From the NCBI GenBank assembly GCA_044223975.1, contig JBGALI010000003.1, positions 272,829 to 336,828 on the forward strand: DNA of 64,000 nt, read 5' to 3'. A model generated the notes under the pieces. The model saw only the letters and a list, made by a program, of their open reading frames with translations. It searched no databases and was not told where the DNA came from. This DNA comes from CAZCPB01 sp044223975. Lineage in GTDB: Bacteria > Planctomycetota > Phycisphaerae > Phycisphaerales > UBA1924. Below, piece by piece: positions 43,284 to 52,491 of this stretch (the first letter of the stretch is position 1; the number at the start of each line of letters is the position of its first letter). The translations under genes were made by a program, and so were the position numbers.

Positions 43284-43703
43284 TCAGGACAGCGCCCTGA
43301 TCGCCCGCTCAACGTCGCTCAGCCCGAAGTACAGGCGCGAGGGCTGCCCCTTCACCGTGCTGCCGTACACGTAGCTCACGTTTACCCCGGCCTTGGCGAG
43401 CGCGCGGGCGATGCGTTCCAGCTCGCCGGGCACATCCTGGGCCTCGATGCCGACGACCAGCTGGGCGCACACCGTGTGCTTGGCCTGCGCCAGAGCCGCG
43501 CGGGCCCGTGCCGCGGGCGTGGCGATCAGCCGCACCCAGCCGCAGTCGGTGTTGTCCGTCACGGACACGGCGTCGATGTTCACCCGCGCCTTGCGGAGCG
43601 CGGCGCACAGGTCCGCCAGCGTGCCGGCGGTGTTGTCGAGAGCCACCGAGAACTGCACGGCCTTGAAGGCCGGCGACGATTCAGCGCGGGAACGACGTGC
43701 CAT
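43284..43703 (-). CDS. Tandem ACT-domain protein
   Basis: The 139-residue protein has two ACT domains: residues ~15-70 (Q-F-S-V-A-L-D-N-T-A-G-T-L-A-D-L) and ~78-138 (V-G-I-E-A-Q-D-V-P-G-E-L-E-R-I-A-R-A-L-A-K-A-G-V-N-V-S). Both have the turn L/D-x-P/T-G-x-L typical of ligand-binding ACT modules. Stand-alone tandem ACT proteins are amino-acid sensors or regulators. ATG at 43703 is chosen; a longer start at 43784 would run back over the neighbour's end. It ends 9 bases from the convergent MgtC-like gene. Confidence 0.87.
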   Translation of the reverse strand: MARRSRAESSPAFKAVQFSVALDNTAGTLADLCAALRKARVNIDAVSVTDNTDCGWVRLIATPAARARAALAQAKHTVCAQLVVGIEAQDVPGELERIARALAKAGVNVSYVYGSTVKGQPSRLYFGLSDVERAIRALS

Positions 43704-43767
43704 GGTGTATCTCTCCTCTGGCGCCGCGGGGCGACGGACTGTTATAGCACCCGCCGGCGCGCCGCCC

Positions 43768-45345
43768 TCAGCACCCTTCGACAAAGTGCTGCGTGAACGT
43801 GTCGAAATCGACGCCGGTCACGAACCCGTCGAGGTCGAAGTCCGCCCGCCGGTCGCCCGCTTCGAACAACTCCACGAACGAGTCGAAATCCACCCCGTTC
43901 ACGAAGTTGTTGAGATCAAAGTCCGCGGGACAGTGGTACTCGTACGCGCCGACGTCCGTCCGCTCGATCCCGTCAAAGTCGCCGTCGAGCGTGCGCACCA
44001 CCCGGTCAAGATCAACCGGCACCGGCTCGCCGGTATCGGAATCACCATCCAGGTCCGTCGCGTCCGGCGGGAGCAGCGCGGCATCGCCGGAATCAACGCA
44101 CGGCGACGCCGCGAGCAGCCGGTAGTTGTCGTCCTCGGTGCCCAGATTCGCGTCGGGCCCCGCGGCATCGGCAAACAGCGGGTCCCCGCCGAAATTCCCC
44201 GCGCCGCCGAGCGAGCCGGTCCATCCGCTCACGAGGCAGTGGCTCAGGCTCACCGTCCCCGTCGCCGGCGCGTACACCTGGGAGCTCTGCCCCAGCCCGG
44301 CCGAGTCGCTGTTCTCCGAGAGAACGCTGTTGCCCACCTCCGCCACCGCACCCGCCCCGACGCGGACCCCGCCGGTCCCGACCCCGGCGTAATTGCCCAC
44401 GATCGTGCAGTTCACCACCTCGAGCGAGCCGCAGCACCCGGCGAACACCGCGCCCCCGTGCCTCGCGGCCGTGTTCCACGCCATCTCCGTGTTGACGAGC
44501 CTCAGGCTCCCGCCGCTGCGGCACGCCGCGCCGCCGTCCCCCGCCACCGCGCCGTTCGACAGCAACCGGCAGTTGACCACCCGCGCGCCGGCCCCTTCGA
44601 GGTACAGCCCGCCCCCGGCGCCCGCGATGTTGTTCAGGAACCGGCATTCCCGGAAGACCGCGTCGGTCCCGGCGCCGGCGGCGTGAACTCCGGCGCCGAA
44701 CGTGCCCTGGTTGTACTCGAAGCGGCACGACTCGAAACGCGGAGATCGCGCCGAGACGCACGCGATCGCCACGCCGCCGCCCCTGCCGTCCTGCGTCGGA
44801 GATGCCGCGGCGTTCTCGATGAACGTGCACGAGCGCACCGTCGGCTCGCACTCCGATATGTACAGACCCGCGCCATCGGAGACCGTCCCGTCGGCGTTGC
44901 CGCCGGTCACGACGAACCCGTCCAGCACCGTCGCCGGCCCGATCGCCGGGTCCGTTGCCGTGAGCACGCGGTAGCAGTTGTCGGCCCGATTGACCCACGC
45001 CGGCTCATCGTCGCCGGCGCGGTCGCCCGAGAGCACAGTCGGGTACGTCGCCGGATCGCGCGACTCCGGCGCATCGTTGTCTCCCGCGAACCCGCCGTAC
45101 AGCGACACGCCGGCCTTGAGCACAAACGTTGACGATCGCCCGCCGGGCGCGCCGGGAACGTACACCCCCGCGGCGACCCGGATCTCATCCCCGCCCGCCG
45201 CGGCAGCCAGCGCCGCATCCAAGGTCGCGAACGCCGACGCGAACGAATGCCCGCTGCCGCCCGCCGGCGCGGAGGCCCGCACGAACCACACGGTCCCCGC
45301 GCGCGCCGCCGGACCGCCCGCAAGGGCCAGGGCCGCCACGCTCAT
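43768..45345 (-). CDS. Secreted parallel beta-helix protein with dockerin-like tail
   Basis: The 525-residue product has a signal peptide (V-A-A-L-A-L-A-G-G-P-A-A-R-A), then a long right-handed parallel beta-helix with repeated G-G-(G/A)-(L/V)-Y/A and V-V-N-C-x-(I/L)-x-x-N units, including many Cys pairs. The end contains D-F-D-L-N-N-F-V-N-G-V-D-F-D-S-F and D-F-D-L-D-G-F-V-T-G-V-D-F-D-T-F, two dockerin-like calcium loops matching those of the M14 peptidase. ATG at 45345 is the signal-peptide start. Probable surface polysaccharide-associated or adhesive protein; an enzymatic activity is not visible. Confidence 0.87.
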   Translation of the reverse strand: MSVAALALAGGPAARAGTVWFVRASAPAGGSGHSFASAFATLDAALAAAAGGDEIRVAAGVYVPGAPGGRSSTFVLKAGVSLYGGFAGDNDAPESRDPATYPTVLSGDRAGDDEPAWVNRADNCYRVLTATDPAIGPATVLDGFVVTGGNADGTVSDGAGLYISECEPTVRSCTFIENAAASPTQDGRGGGVAIACVSARSPRFESCRFEYNQGTFGAGVHAAGAGTDAVFRECRFLNNIAGAGGGLYLEGAGARVVNCRLLSNGAVAGDGGAACRSGGSLRLVNTEMAWNTAARHGGAVFAGCCGSLEVVNCTIVGNYAGVGTGGVRVGAGAVAEVGNSVLSENSDSAGLGQSSQVYAPATGTVSLSHCLVSGWTGSLGGAGNFGGDPLFADAAGPDANLGTEDDNYRLLAASPCVDSGDAALLPPDATDLDGDSDTGEPVPVDLDRVVRTLDGDFDGIERTDVGAYEYHCPADFDLNNFVNGVDFDSFVELFEAGDRRADFDLDGFVTGVDFDTFTQHFVEGC

Positions 45346-45511
45346 CCTGATTGCCGCGCCGCGCACTACCGCGTCCTCCAGGTTCACCCCGGCGTGCCCC
45401 GTAGACCGAGAACCAGACCCGCCGCACACCGTGTGTACATCGGCAGGTCGTGGCGTTCAAGTAATTCTGCTCGGAAAGCAGGCGTGCCCACGGACCCGCC
45501 GCCGCGGGTGT

Positions 45512-46432
45512 TCACCGCGCCGGTGCCGCGGCGGGCTCCGCGCCAAGCTCCCGGGCCGCGCGGTCGAAGAACTCGATGCACCGGGCCACGTTCGCCTCGA
45601 GCTCCTTGCCGCTTCCGAACTCGTACTCCACGTAGATCTGCCCGCGGAACCCCTGACGCTTCAGCTCGGCCAGCATCCCCTTGGCGTCCGAATCGCCCGT
45701 GCCCCACACGGCGTCGCGCCCGTTCGTGATGTCCTTGAAGTGCAGCTCGATCACGTGCCCCTCGATCTTCTTGAGCGAATCGATCGAGCGCAGGCCCGAC
45801 CGCGGCCAATGCCCCGTGTCGGCGCAGGCGCCCATCAGCGGCGAGCGTCCCTTGATCGCCTCCAAGACCGTGTCGGGGTTCCAGTACATCGACGGCTTGG
45901 GGTGGTTGTGGATCGCGACCAGCACGTTGTACTCGTCGGCCAGGCGCGAGACCATGTCCCGCGCGTCGGGGGTTGGCTCGGTGACCAGGGTCCGCATGCC
46001 CATGCCCTTGACAAACTCGAACTGCTTGCGGGCCGCCGCCTCGTCGTTTTTCAGCGAGACCACGCCGTAGCTCACCGCCTTCACGCCCGCGCCCTGGAGC
46101 TTCTTCTTCAGCGCCTCGATCTGCGCCGCCGTCAGCGCGGGGCCGACCTCCGCCTTCGGCTCGCCCGGCGCCAGCGCCTGCCCGGGGTACAGCTCGATGT
46201 ACTTGAGGCCCAGCTTCCCCGCGGTTTCGATCGCTTCGATCGCCGTGCGGTCGCGGAACGTCCACGCCTGCATACCCAGCTCCCACCCCAGCCGCTCGGC
46301 GGCGGAGTCGTCGCGGGGCGCGCTCGGCGCCGACGGTGCCGGTTGCGCGGGCGCCGGCCCCTGCGGAACCGCAAAAACCATGGCCCAAGATGCGAGCACC
46401 GCCGCGGCCGCCGATAAGACAGTGATAGTCAT
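45512..46432 (-). CDS. Secreted sugar phosphate isomerase/epimerase-type TIM-barrel protein
   Basis: The 306-residue product has a signal peptide (T-V-L-S-A-A-A-A-V-L-A-S-W-A) and a Pro/Ala-rich linker, then an AP-endonuclease-2-type barrel (xylose isomerase-like). Metal-site residues are seen in I-E-L-Y-P-G, A-I-H-N-H, D-T-G-H-W, L-H-F-K-D and Y-V-E-Y-E. It probably acts on a sugar or polyol outside the cytoplasm. ATG at 46432 is used; the open frame continuing to 49024 is antisense to the kinase gene. Confidence 0.88.
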   Translation of the reverse strand: MTITVLSAAAAVLASWAMVFAVPQGPAPAQPAPSAPSAPRDDSAAERLGWELGMQAWTFRDRTAIEAIETAGKLGLKYIELYPGQALAPGEPKAEVGPALTAAQIEALKKKLQGAGVKAVSYGVVSLKNDEAAARKQFEFVKGMGMRTLVTEPTPDARDMVSRLADEYNVLVAIHNHPKPSMYWNPDTVLEAIKGRSPLMGACADTGHWPRSGLRSIDSLKKIEGHVIELHFKDITNGRDAVWGTGDSDAKGMLAELKRQGFRGQIYVEYEFGSGKELEANVARCIEFFDRAARELGAEPAAAPAR

Positions 46433-46513
46433 GACAGCGATGAGAATAGCCCCGGCCAACGCCCCTGCCGCGCACCGCGCCGGGGCCTCCGCCGGCTGAT
46501 CCCGGAGCGGTCG

Positions 46514-49252
46514 GTGGACGCCAACGTCGACAAACGCGTGCTCGAGCTTGTCCGGCGTGCCGCGCCGCTCAGCGCCAGCGAGCGCGACGAGTTGCTCGCG
46601 CGCGACTGCCCCGATCCGGCCGTCCGCCAGCGCGTCATGGAGGTGCTCAGCCGCCAGGCCACCGCGACCATCGCGGGGGCCGGGCCCGACGCCCCGGACG
46701 TGCCGCCTCCGCGCCTCCCCGGCCTCAAGCGCCTCGGCCAGTACACCGTCATCAGCGTGCTGGGCGAGGGGGGCATGGGCACCGTCTACCTCGCCGAGCA
46801 GCAGCGACCGCAGCGCCAGGTCGCGCTCAAGGTGGTCCGCGCGGGCGCCATGTCGGCCCGCTTGCTCCGGCGCTTCGAGCTTGAGTCGTCGGTGCTGGCC
46901 CGGCTGCAGCACCCCGGCATCGCCCAGATCCACGAGGCGGGCACCGCGGAGGTCGACGGCGTCACGCTCCCGTTCTTCGCCATGGAGCTGGTGCGCGGCA
47001 GGATGCTCACCGAGCACGGCGCGGGTCGCACTGTCCGCGAGCGCGTCGAGCTTTTCATCAAGGTCTGCGACGCCGTCCAGCACGCCCATGCAAAGGGCGT
47101 GATCCACCGCGACCTCAAGCCCGGGAACATCCTCGTCGACGACGCGGGCCAGCCCAAGGTCCTGGACTTCGGCGTCGCCCGCGCCACCGACGCCGACGTC
47201 GCCACCGCCACGATGCAGACCGACCAGGCCCAGATCGTCGGCACCGTGCCCTATATGAGCCCCGAGCAGATCGCCGGCGACGCCGGCGAGCTCGACACGC
47301 GCTCCGATGTGTACACCCTTGGCGTCATCCTCTACGAGCTGCTCACCGGGACCCTCCCCCACCGCGTCCTCAACAAGAACATCGCCGAGGCGGCCCGGAT
47401 GATCCGGATGGATGACCCGTCGCCCCTGTCCTCCAGCGACCGCTCGCTGCGCGGCGACCTCGAGACCATCGTCGGCAAGGCCCTCGAGAAGGACCGTGGA
47501 CGCCGTTACCAGTCGGCCTCCGAGCTCGCCGAGGATCTCCGCCGCTACCTCCGCAACGAGACCGTGAGCGCCCGCCCGCCCAGCGCCGCCTACCAGCTCC
47601 GCAAGTTCGCCGCCCGCAACACCGGCCTGGTCGCAGGACTTGGCGCCGCCATGACGGTCCTGATCCTCGGCACCGTCGGCACCAGCATCGGCATGGTCGC
47701 CGCCGAGCACGCGCGCCGGCGCGCCGACGTTGAGGCCCGCACCGTCAAGGGCATCAATGACTTCCTCATCAACAAGCTCCTCATGGCCGCCAGCCCCGAA
47801 GAGGCGCAGGGCCGCAAGATCACCGTCGACGAGGTCCTCGACCGCGCCTCGGGCGAGATCGAGGGCTCGTTCCCCGACAACCCGATCGTCCGCGCCTCGC
47901 TGCACCAGACCATCGGGCGCGCGTACCTGGCGCTGGGCAACCCCGGCGAGTCCTACAAGCACCTCACCGCCGCCCTGGAACTCAGGCGAGCGACCCTCGG
48001 AACCCGCAACGCCGACACCGCCGCGAGCCTGCACGACCTGGGCTCGCTGGAGTTCCGCCGGTCGCGCTGGACCGAGGCCGAGGCCCTCATTGGCGAGGCC
48101 GGCGCCATCTTCGCGGACCTCGATCCCAGCGATCCCCGCGTGATCGAGCTCATGGGCCAGCGCGCCGCCGTCATCAGCAACCTGGGCCGGCGCGCCGAGG
48201 CCGAGACCATCCTGCGCCAGGCCCTCGCCGCCAGCGAGAAGTCCCGCGGCCCGGAGAACAACGAAACGCTTGCCATCCTCAACAACCTGGGCTTTACGCT
48301 CCAGGACGAGGGAAAGGTCGATGAAGCCCTGCCTCTCTACCGGCGCGTCGTCGACACGCGGACTCGCGTCCTTGGCTCCGATCACCCCTCCACGCTCATC
48401 GCGATGAACAACCTCTCCGCCGCGTACTGGGACGCCGGCGACCTCAAGAGCGCCTGGGAGATCCAGTCGCGCGTCCTGGAGGCCCGCCGGCGCGTGAGCG
48501 GGCCCACGCACCCCGACACCGTTCTGGCGCTCAGCAATTCGGCGTTCTTCCTCGAAAAGCTCGGCCGCACCGAGGAAGCCCTGGCGATGTACGAGGAGGC
48601 CCTCAAGATCGAGCAGGTGCGTGTCGACGCCGGGCATGGCGACATCCCTTCCGTCGCCGGCCTCCACGACAACCTCTCGACCGTGCTCCAGGCCTTGGGG
48701 CGCTGGGACGACGCCGAGCGGCACCTGCGCCTCTCGCTCGAGCTTGTGACCAAGGCCCTCGGCCCCGAGAGCCCCGACACGCTCGTGGTAAACCACAACC
48801 TGGGCGCCTTGCTCGTCCGCCGCGGCAGGCTCGACGAGGGCGCCGCCATCCTGGAGAGCAACCTCGCGCAGCGCGAGAAGATCCTCGGCATCGACCACCC
48901 CGACACCCTGGCCTCGCGCCAGAACGTGGTCCAGCTCCGCGCCGCCCAGGGACGCCTCGAAGAGGCCGAGACGCTGGGACGCTCGGTTCTGGAAGACCGC
49001 CGGCGCGTCCGCGGGCCCGATCATCCCGCGACCCTCGCGACCATGCAGTCGCTCGCCGAGATCCTCGCCCAGCGCGCCAAGCTGGCCGAGGCCCTAGCGA
49101 TGGCCGAGGAGTGCCTCCGCCTGCGCGAGGCCCGCGGCGGCGCCAAGGAGGCCGACACCGTCAAGGCCGCGACGCTCGTCGCCGAGATCCTGGAGAAGCT
49201 CGGGCGCGCTGACGACGCCTCCGCCACGCGACTCCGCTTTGCACTGAAATGA
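46514..49252 (+). CDS. Transmembrane serine/threonine protein kinase with tetratricopeptide repeats
   Basis: The 912-residue protein has an N-terminal ~70-residue leader, a kinase domain at about 75-340 with glycine loop G-E-G-G-M-G-T-V, Lys106, H-R-D-L-K-P-G-N (198-205) and D-F-G (218-220), and A-P-E-like S-P-E-Q. A membrane helix follows near 365-395. The rest is TPR of the kinesin-light-chain type (N-N-L-G-x-x-L-x-x-x-G-K/R), about seven to nine units, presumably extracytoplasmic. GTG at 46514 follows GGAG. It is divergent from the TIM-barrel gene. Such kinases are expanded in planctomycetes; targets are unknown. Confidence 0.94.
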   Translation: MDANVDKRVLELVRRAAPLSASERDELLARDCPDPAVRQRVMEVLSRQATATIAGAGPDAPDVPPPRLPGLKRLGQYTVISVLGEGGMGTVYLAEQQRPQRQVALKVVRAGAMSARLLRRFELESSVLARLQHPGIAQIHEAGTAEVDGVTLPFFAMELVRGRMLTEHGAGRTVRERVELFIKVCDAVQHAHAKGVIHRDLKPGNILVDDAGQPKVLDFGVARATDADVATATMQTDQAQIVGTVPYMSPEQIAGDAGELDTRSDVYTLGVILYELLTGTLPHRVLNKNIAEAARMIRMDDPSPLSSSDRSLRGDLETIVGKALEKDRGRRYQSASELAEDLRRYLRNETVSARPPSAAYQLRKFAARNTGLVAGLGAAMTVLILGTVGTSIGMVAAEHARRRADVEARTVKGINDFLINKLLMAASPEEAQGRKITVDEVLDRASGEIEGSFPDNPIVRASLHQTIGRAYLALGNPGESYKHLTAALELRRATLGTRNADTAASLHDLGSLEFRRSRWTEAEALIGEAGAIFADLDPSDPRVIELMGQRAAVISNLGRRAEAETILRQALAASEKSRGPENNETLAILNNLGFTLQDEGKVDEALPLYRRVVDTRTRVLGSDHPSTLIAMNNLSAAYWDAGDLKSAWEIQSRVLEARRRVSGPTHPDTVLALSNSAFFLEKLGRTEEALAMYEEALKIEQVRVDAGHGDIPSVAGLHDNLSTVLQALGRWDDAERHLRLSLELVTKALGPESPDTLVVNHNLGALLVRRGRLDEGAAILESNLAQREKILGIDHPDTLASRQNVVQLRAAQGRLEEAETLGRSVLEDRRRVRGPDHPATLATMQSLAEILAQRAKLAEALAMAEECLRLREARGGAKEADTVKAATLVAEILEKLGRADDASATRLRFALK

Positions 49253-49300
49253 ACGATCCGGGGCGTGCCCCGCCAGGCCGCGGTGGGTAGGCCGCGATGG

Positions 49301-50521
49301 TTATGCCGCGATCGCGCGGACGCACTCGCCGAACTGCTGTAGCTCGGTCGGCGTCGCGGCGTCGAGGCCCATCGCGTGCGCGATCGTCTCGGCGGACGCC
49401 CCGGCACGCTCGAAGCGATGCGTCAGCAGCGCGTTCCCGTTGGAATCGATGATGCTCGCCGTCGCCTTCCCGTCCGACTGGGCCGCCAGCTCGATCGTGA
49501 AGCCGCCCACCGACAGGCGCGGCACGGCCTTGCTCTCGGCCCGCAGCGCCCCCTCGATCGCCGATTCCATCACCTCGACCAGCTGCTGGTGCACGCGCAG
49601 CGAGAGGTCCTCGGGCCCGTCGATCCCCTCCGCCACGTCGCCGAACACCGAGAGCGACGAGCGATACTCGCCGATCGCCTTCTTGACCGCGACTTCGAGG
49701 CCCGCCGTGTCCACGCCCAGCACCCGCCCGGCGATCGTCGACAGCGGCGCCGCCTCGGCCGGGTCGCCGCTGACCGGGTCAAGCTGCACCGCCCCCACGT
49801 AGTACGCGATGCGCTGGAGCCGGTACACGCGGTCCGTGCGGGCGCTGTCCCCCGGCGCCGTGTGGTGCCACTCGAGCGGACGCATCAACAGGTCCGGCAG
49901 CCTCCACCGCGTCGCCAGCACCTTGATCACGTCCACATGCGTGAACGGCAGCGAGCGAAACTCCAGCACGAACTGGCGCGTCGGCGGCTCGTTCCGCCCC
50001 GCGATCGCGTCGAACGCGGGCCCGACCAGGCGCGACATCAGCGGCAGCCCCGCGTCGAGCATCAGCCCCACCAGGAACGCTTCGGACGTCAGGATCGGGA
50101 ACAGCCGCCGCGCCAGCTCCGACGCCAGGCACGCCCGCATCACCGACTCGCCCCACACCCGGCGCGAATAGCGCTCCGAAGGGTCCGTGCTCGCCGTGCG
50201 GCTGAGATAAAAGCCCAGGGCAAACGACCGCAGGCGCTCGATGCCCAGCAACGTGCAGGCACGGTCCAGCGACGTCACGGGCTGCGTCTGTGCGAAGAAC
50301 GCGGAATTCACCAGCCGCAGCAGCCGCCCCGTCAGCGCCGGGTCCGTGCGGATCGCCTTGGCGTACTCCTGCACCTGCGCCGCCGGATCGGCGACCAGCT
50401 CCACGATCCGCGCCGCCACCGCCGGCTGGGTCGCGATGCCGATCTGGGACAGACGGAGATCCAGCTGCTTGTGCAGCTCGACCACCTCGTCCGCCGTGAG
50501 CTCGCACCGCGCCTTTGGCAC
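49301..50521 (-). CDS. HDOD domain protein
   Basis: The 406-residue protein has an HDOD domain at about residues 20-235, recognisable by A-R-I-V-E-L-V, D-P-A-L-T-G-R-L-L-R-L-V-N-S-A-F-F and R-A-C-T-L-L-G-I-E-R-L-R-S-F-A-L. HDOD is a degenerate HD domain linked to signalling; no phosphodiesterase or GGDEF domain is attached. The C-terminal ~130 residues are unassigned. GTG at 50521 is preferred to ATG at 50608 because the extra N-terminal codons do not show the high third-position GC of real genes here. It is divergent from dnaB and convergent with the kinase gene. Confidence 0.85.
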   Translation of the reverse strand: MPKARCELTADEVVELHKQLDLRLSQIGIATQPAVAARIVELVADPAAQVQEYAKAIRTDPALTGRLLRLVNSAFFAQTQPVTSLDRACTLLGIERLRSFALGFYLSRTASTDPSERYSRRVWGESVMRACLASELARRLFPILTSEAFLVGLMLDAGLPLMSRLVGPAFDAIAGRNEPPTRQFVLEFRSLPFTHVDVIKVLATRWRLPDLLMRPLEWHHTAPGDSARTDRVYRLQRIAYYVGAVQLDPVSGDPAEAAPLSTIAGRVLGVDTAGLEVAVKKAIGEYRSSLSVFGDVAEGIDGPEDLSLRVHQQLVEVMESAIEGALRAESKAVPRLSVGGFTIELAAQSDGKATASIIDSNGNALLTHRFERAGASAETIAHAMGLDAATPTELQQFGECVRAIAA

Positions 50522-50774
50522 CGACGTATTCCCGGCCCCATGTCGCCCCGGCCCGAACGGACCGAGCGCGCACGTTTCTCTATCGTCGGCGATACCTGCA
50601 CCGAACATGAACCGGCCGGCTGCCGCGCCCGGGCAAATCCCCCTAGACCGGATAATTGCGACTCATGGGGGGCGTACCTTTGCCGGGCCGGGCGGTCAGA
50701 CCCTCGTGGGGACGACGTGTGGACCGCCTGTCCGTTATCACACCGGCGGGGCCCGGGCAGGGAGGCTGAGGGCG

Positions 50775-52448
50775 ATGTCGCAACTGGAAACCAAGCCGGG
50801 CGAGAAAGGCGACCGCCGTCGCCGCTTCGACCCCGAGGTCGCGCAGCGCATCGAAAAGCTCTTCGACCGCCTGCCGCCGCACTCCCTCGAGGCCGAGATG
50901 TCGCTCCTGGGCTCCATGCTCCTGGACCCCGGGGCCGTGGGTGACGTCGTTTCGGTCGTGCGCCGGCCCGAGGACTTCTTCAACGCCGCGCACTCGGAGA
51001 TCTTCCGCGCCATCATCGACGTCTACGACAAGCACCACTCCGGCGACCTGGTGCAGATCATCGAGCTCCTCCGCGACAAGGCCCAGCTCGAGGCGATCGG
51101 CGGGCCCGACTACCTCGCCGAACTCGCCGAGAGCGTCCCCTCCGCCGTCAACGCCCCCCACTACGCCCGCATCGTCGCCGAAAAGTCCAAGCTCCGCCGC
51201 CTCATCGACGCGGCCGGCTCGATCCTCTACGACGCGTTCCACACGGGCGAACTCGGGCCCGACGGTGTCCGCGAAGTTCTCGACAAGGCCGAGATGGCCG
51301 TCTTCGACATCGCTCAGGAGGCCAACGTCTCCGACCCCCAGAAGCTCGCCGAGCTCCTGCAGACCGAGCTCGACCGCCTCGAGGCCGCCGAGGGCAAGGG
51401 CATCACCGGCGTCAAGACCGGCTTCGGCGACCTCGACGACCTCCTCAGCGGCATGCAGCCCGGCGAGATGCTCGTCATCGCCGCCCGCCCCAGCATGGGC
51501 AAGACCGCGCTGGCCCTCAACATGGCCGAGCAGATCGCCTTCGGCGGCAGCCCCGCCCGCACCGCGCCCCCCGACGCTCGGCGCGTCCCCGTCGGCGTCT
51601 TCAGCCTCGAAATGAGCAAGTCCGCCGTCACCCAGCGCCTCCTGAGCGCCGCCTCCGGCGTCGACTCCCACAAGCTCCGCGGCGGGGCCTTCTCCAAGGG
51701 CGAGTACGAATCGCTCCTCAACGTCGCCGGCCTCCTCTCCGAGGCCTCCCTCTACGTTGACGACATGCCCAACATGACCGTCCTCCAGCTCCGCGCCCGC
51801 GCCCGGCGCCTGGTGGCCCAGCACGGCGTGCAGGCCATCATGATCGACTACCTCCAGCTCCTCACCGCCCCCGGCGCCGCCCGCGAGAGCCGCCAGGTCG
51901 AGGTCTCGACCATCAGCCGCCAGCTCAAGGCCCTCGCCCGTGAGCTGAACGTCCCCGTCGTCTGCCTTTCCCAGCTCAACCGCGCCAGCGAGCAGCGCGA
52001 GGGCAACCGCCCGCGCATGAGCGACCTCCGCGAGTCGGGCTCCATCGAGCAGGACGCCGACGTTGTAATATTACTTCACCGCGAAGATTATTATCACATC
52101 CAGAACCCCGACTGGGCCGCCGAGAACCAGGACAAGGTCGGCGTCGCCGAACTCATCATCGCCAAGCAGCGCAACGGCCCCACCGGCGTCGTGAAGCTCA
52201 CCTGGGACGCCCACACCACACGCTTCAAGAACTACGCCGGCGGCTACGGCGGCGGAGACAGCGGCTACGGCAGCTACGACACCCCCAGCGCCGCGGCAGG
52301 CCCTTCAAGTGCTCCGCCCGCATCGCGCCCCGCCAGCCCCCCGCCCTTTGCCCCCGGCAAGAAATCCGGCCCCATCTCCAACCACCGCGACGGCGGCGGG
52401 CCTGACAAGGACTCCGGCGGAGAGGATTACGGCGAGATCCCGATCTGA
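50775..52448 (+). CDS. dnaB: Replicative DNA helicase with low-complexity acidic C-terminal tail
   Basis: The 557-residue protein has the DnaB N-terminal domain (P-P-H-S-L-E-A-E-M-S-L-L-G-S-M-L-L) and RecA-like helicase core with Walker A R-P-S-M-G-K-T-A (238-245), F-S-L-E-M-S and I-D-Y-L-Q-L-L. It unwinds DNA at the fork. The core ends near residue 490; then follows a Gly/Ser/Pro-rich tail of about 65 residues finishing E-D-Y-G-E-I-P-I, which resembles the acidic tip of single-stranded DNA-binding proteins. A run of AT-rich codons lies at 52062-52094. No intein is present. ATG at 50775 follows GGAGG. Confidence 0.96.
   Translation: MSQLETKPGEKGDRRRRFDPEVAQRIEKLFDRLPPHSLEAEMSLLGSMLLDPGAVGDVVSVVRRPEDFFNAAHSEIFRAIIDVYDKHHSGDLVQIIELLRDKAQLEAIGGPDYLAELAESVPSAVNAPHYARIVAEKSKLRRLIDAAGSILYDAFHTGELGPDGVREVLDKAEMAVFDIAQEANVSDPQKLAELLQTELDRLEAAEGKGITGVKTGFGDLDDLLSGMQPGEMLVIAARPSMGKTALALNMAEQIAFGGSPARTAPPDARRVPVGVFSLEMSKSAVTQRLLSAASGVDSHKLRGGAFSKGEYESLLNVAGLLSEASLYVDDMPNMTVLQLRARARRLVAQHGVQAIMIDYLQLLTAPGAARESRQVEVSTISRQLKALARELNVPVVCLSQLNRASEQREGNRPRMSDLRESGSIEQDADVVILLHREDYYHIQNPDWAAENQDKVGVAELIIAKQRNGPTGVVKLTWDAHTTRFKNYAGGYGGGDSGYGSYDTPSAAAGPSSAPPASRPASPPPFAPGKKSGPISNHRDGGGPDKDSGGEDYGEIPI
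52062..52094 (+). other. AT-rich codon island inside dnaB
   Basis: Codons GTT GTA ATA TTA CTT CAC CGC GAA GAT TAT TAT encode V-V-I-L-L-H-R-E-D-Y-Y of the conserved helicase region. Elsewhere in this gene almost every codon ends in G or C. The frame is intact and the protein sequence is the normal family motif, so the change is synonymous and confined to about 33 bases. Confidence 0.85.
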
Positions 52449-52491
52449 CACAGCGGGCGACTTCCCTGCCCGTTCACGGCCCAACTCCCAT

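Noticed and set aside
46433..49024. Minus-strand open frame extending the TIM-barrel gene to 1170 codons
   Set aside because: It is antisense to the kinase-TPR gene, whose domains are unmistakable. The extra part is low-complexity with no family, and the signal peptide at 46432 marks the true start.
49258..49271. CGGGG-CGTG-CCCCG hairpin between the kinase and HDOD genes as a terminator
   Set aside because: The stem is only five base pairs and there is no T-tract on either side, so it is too weak to call.
52062..52094. Frameshift or sequencing error in dnaB at the AT-rich patch
   Set aside because: The reading frame and the conserved helicase residues are intact through the patch, so it is a synonymous change, not a frameshift.
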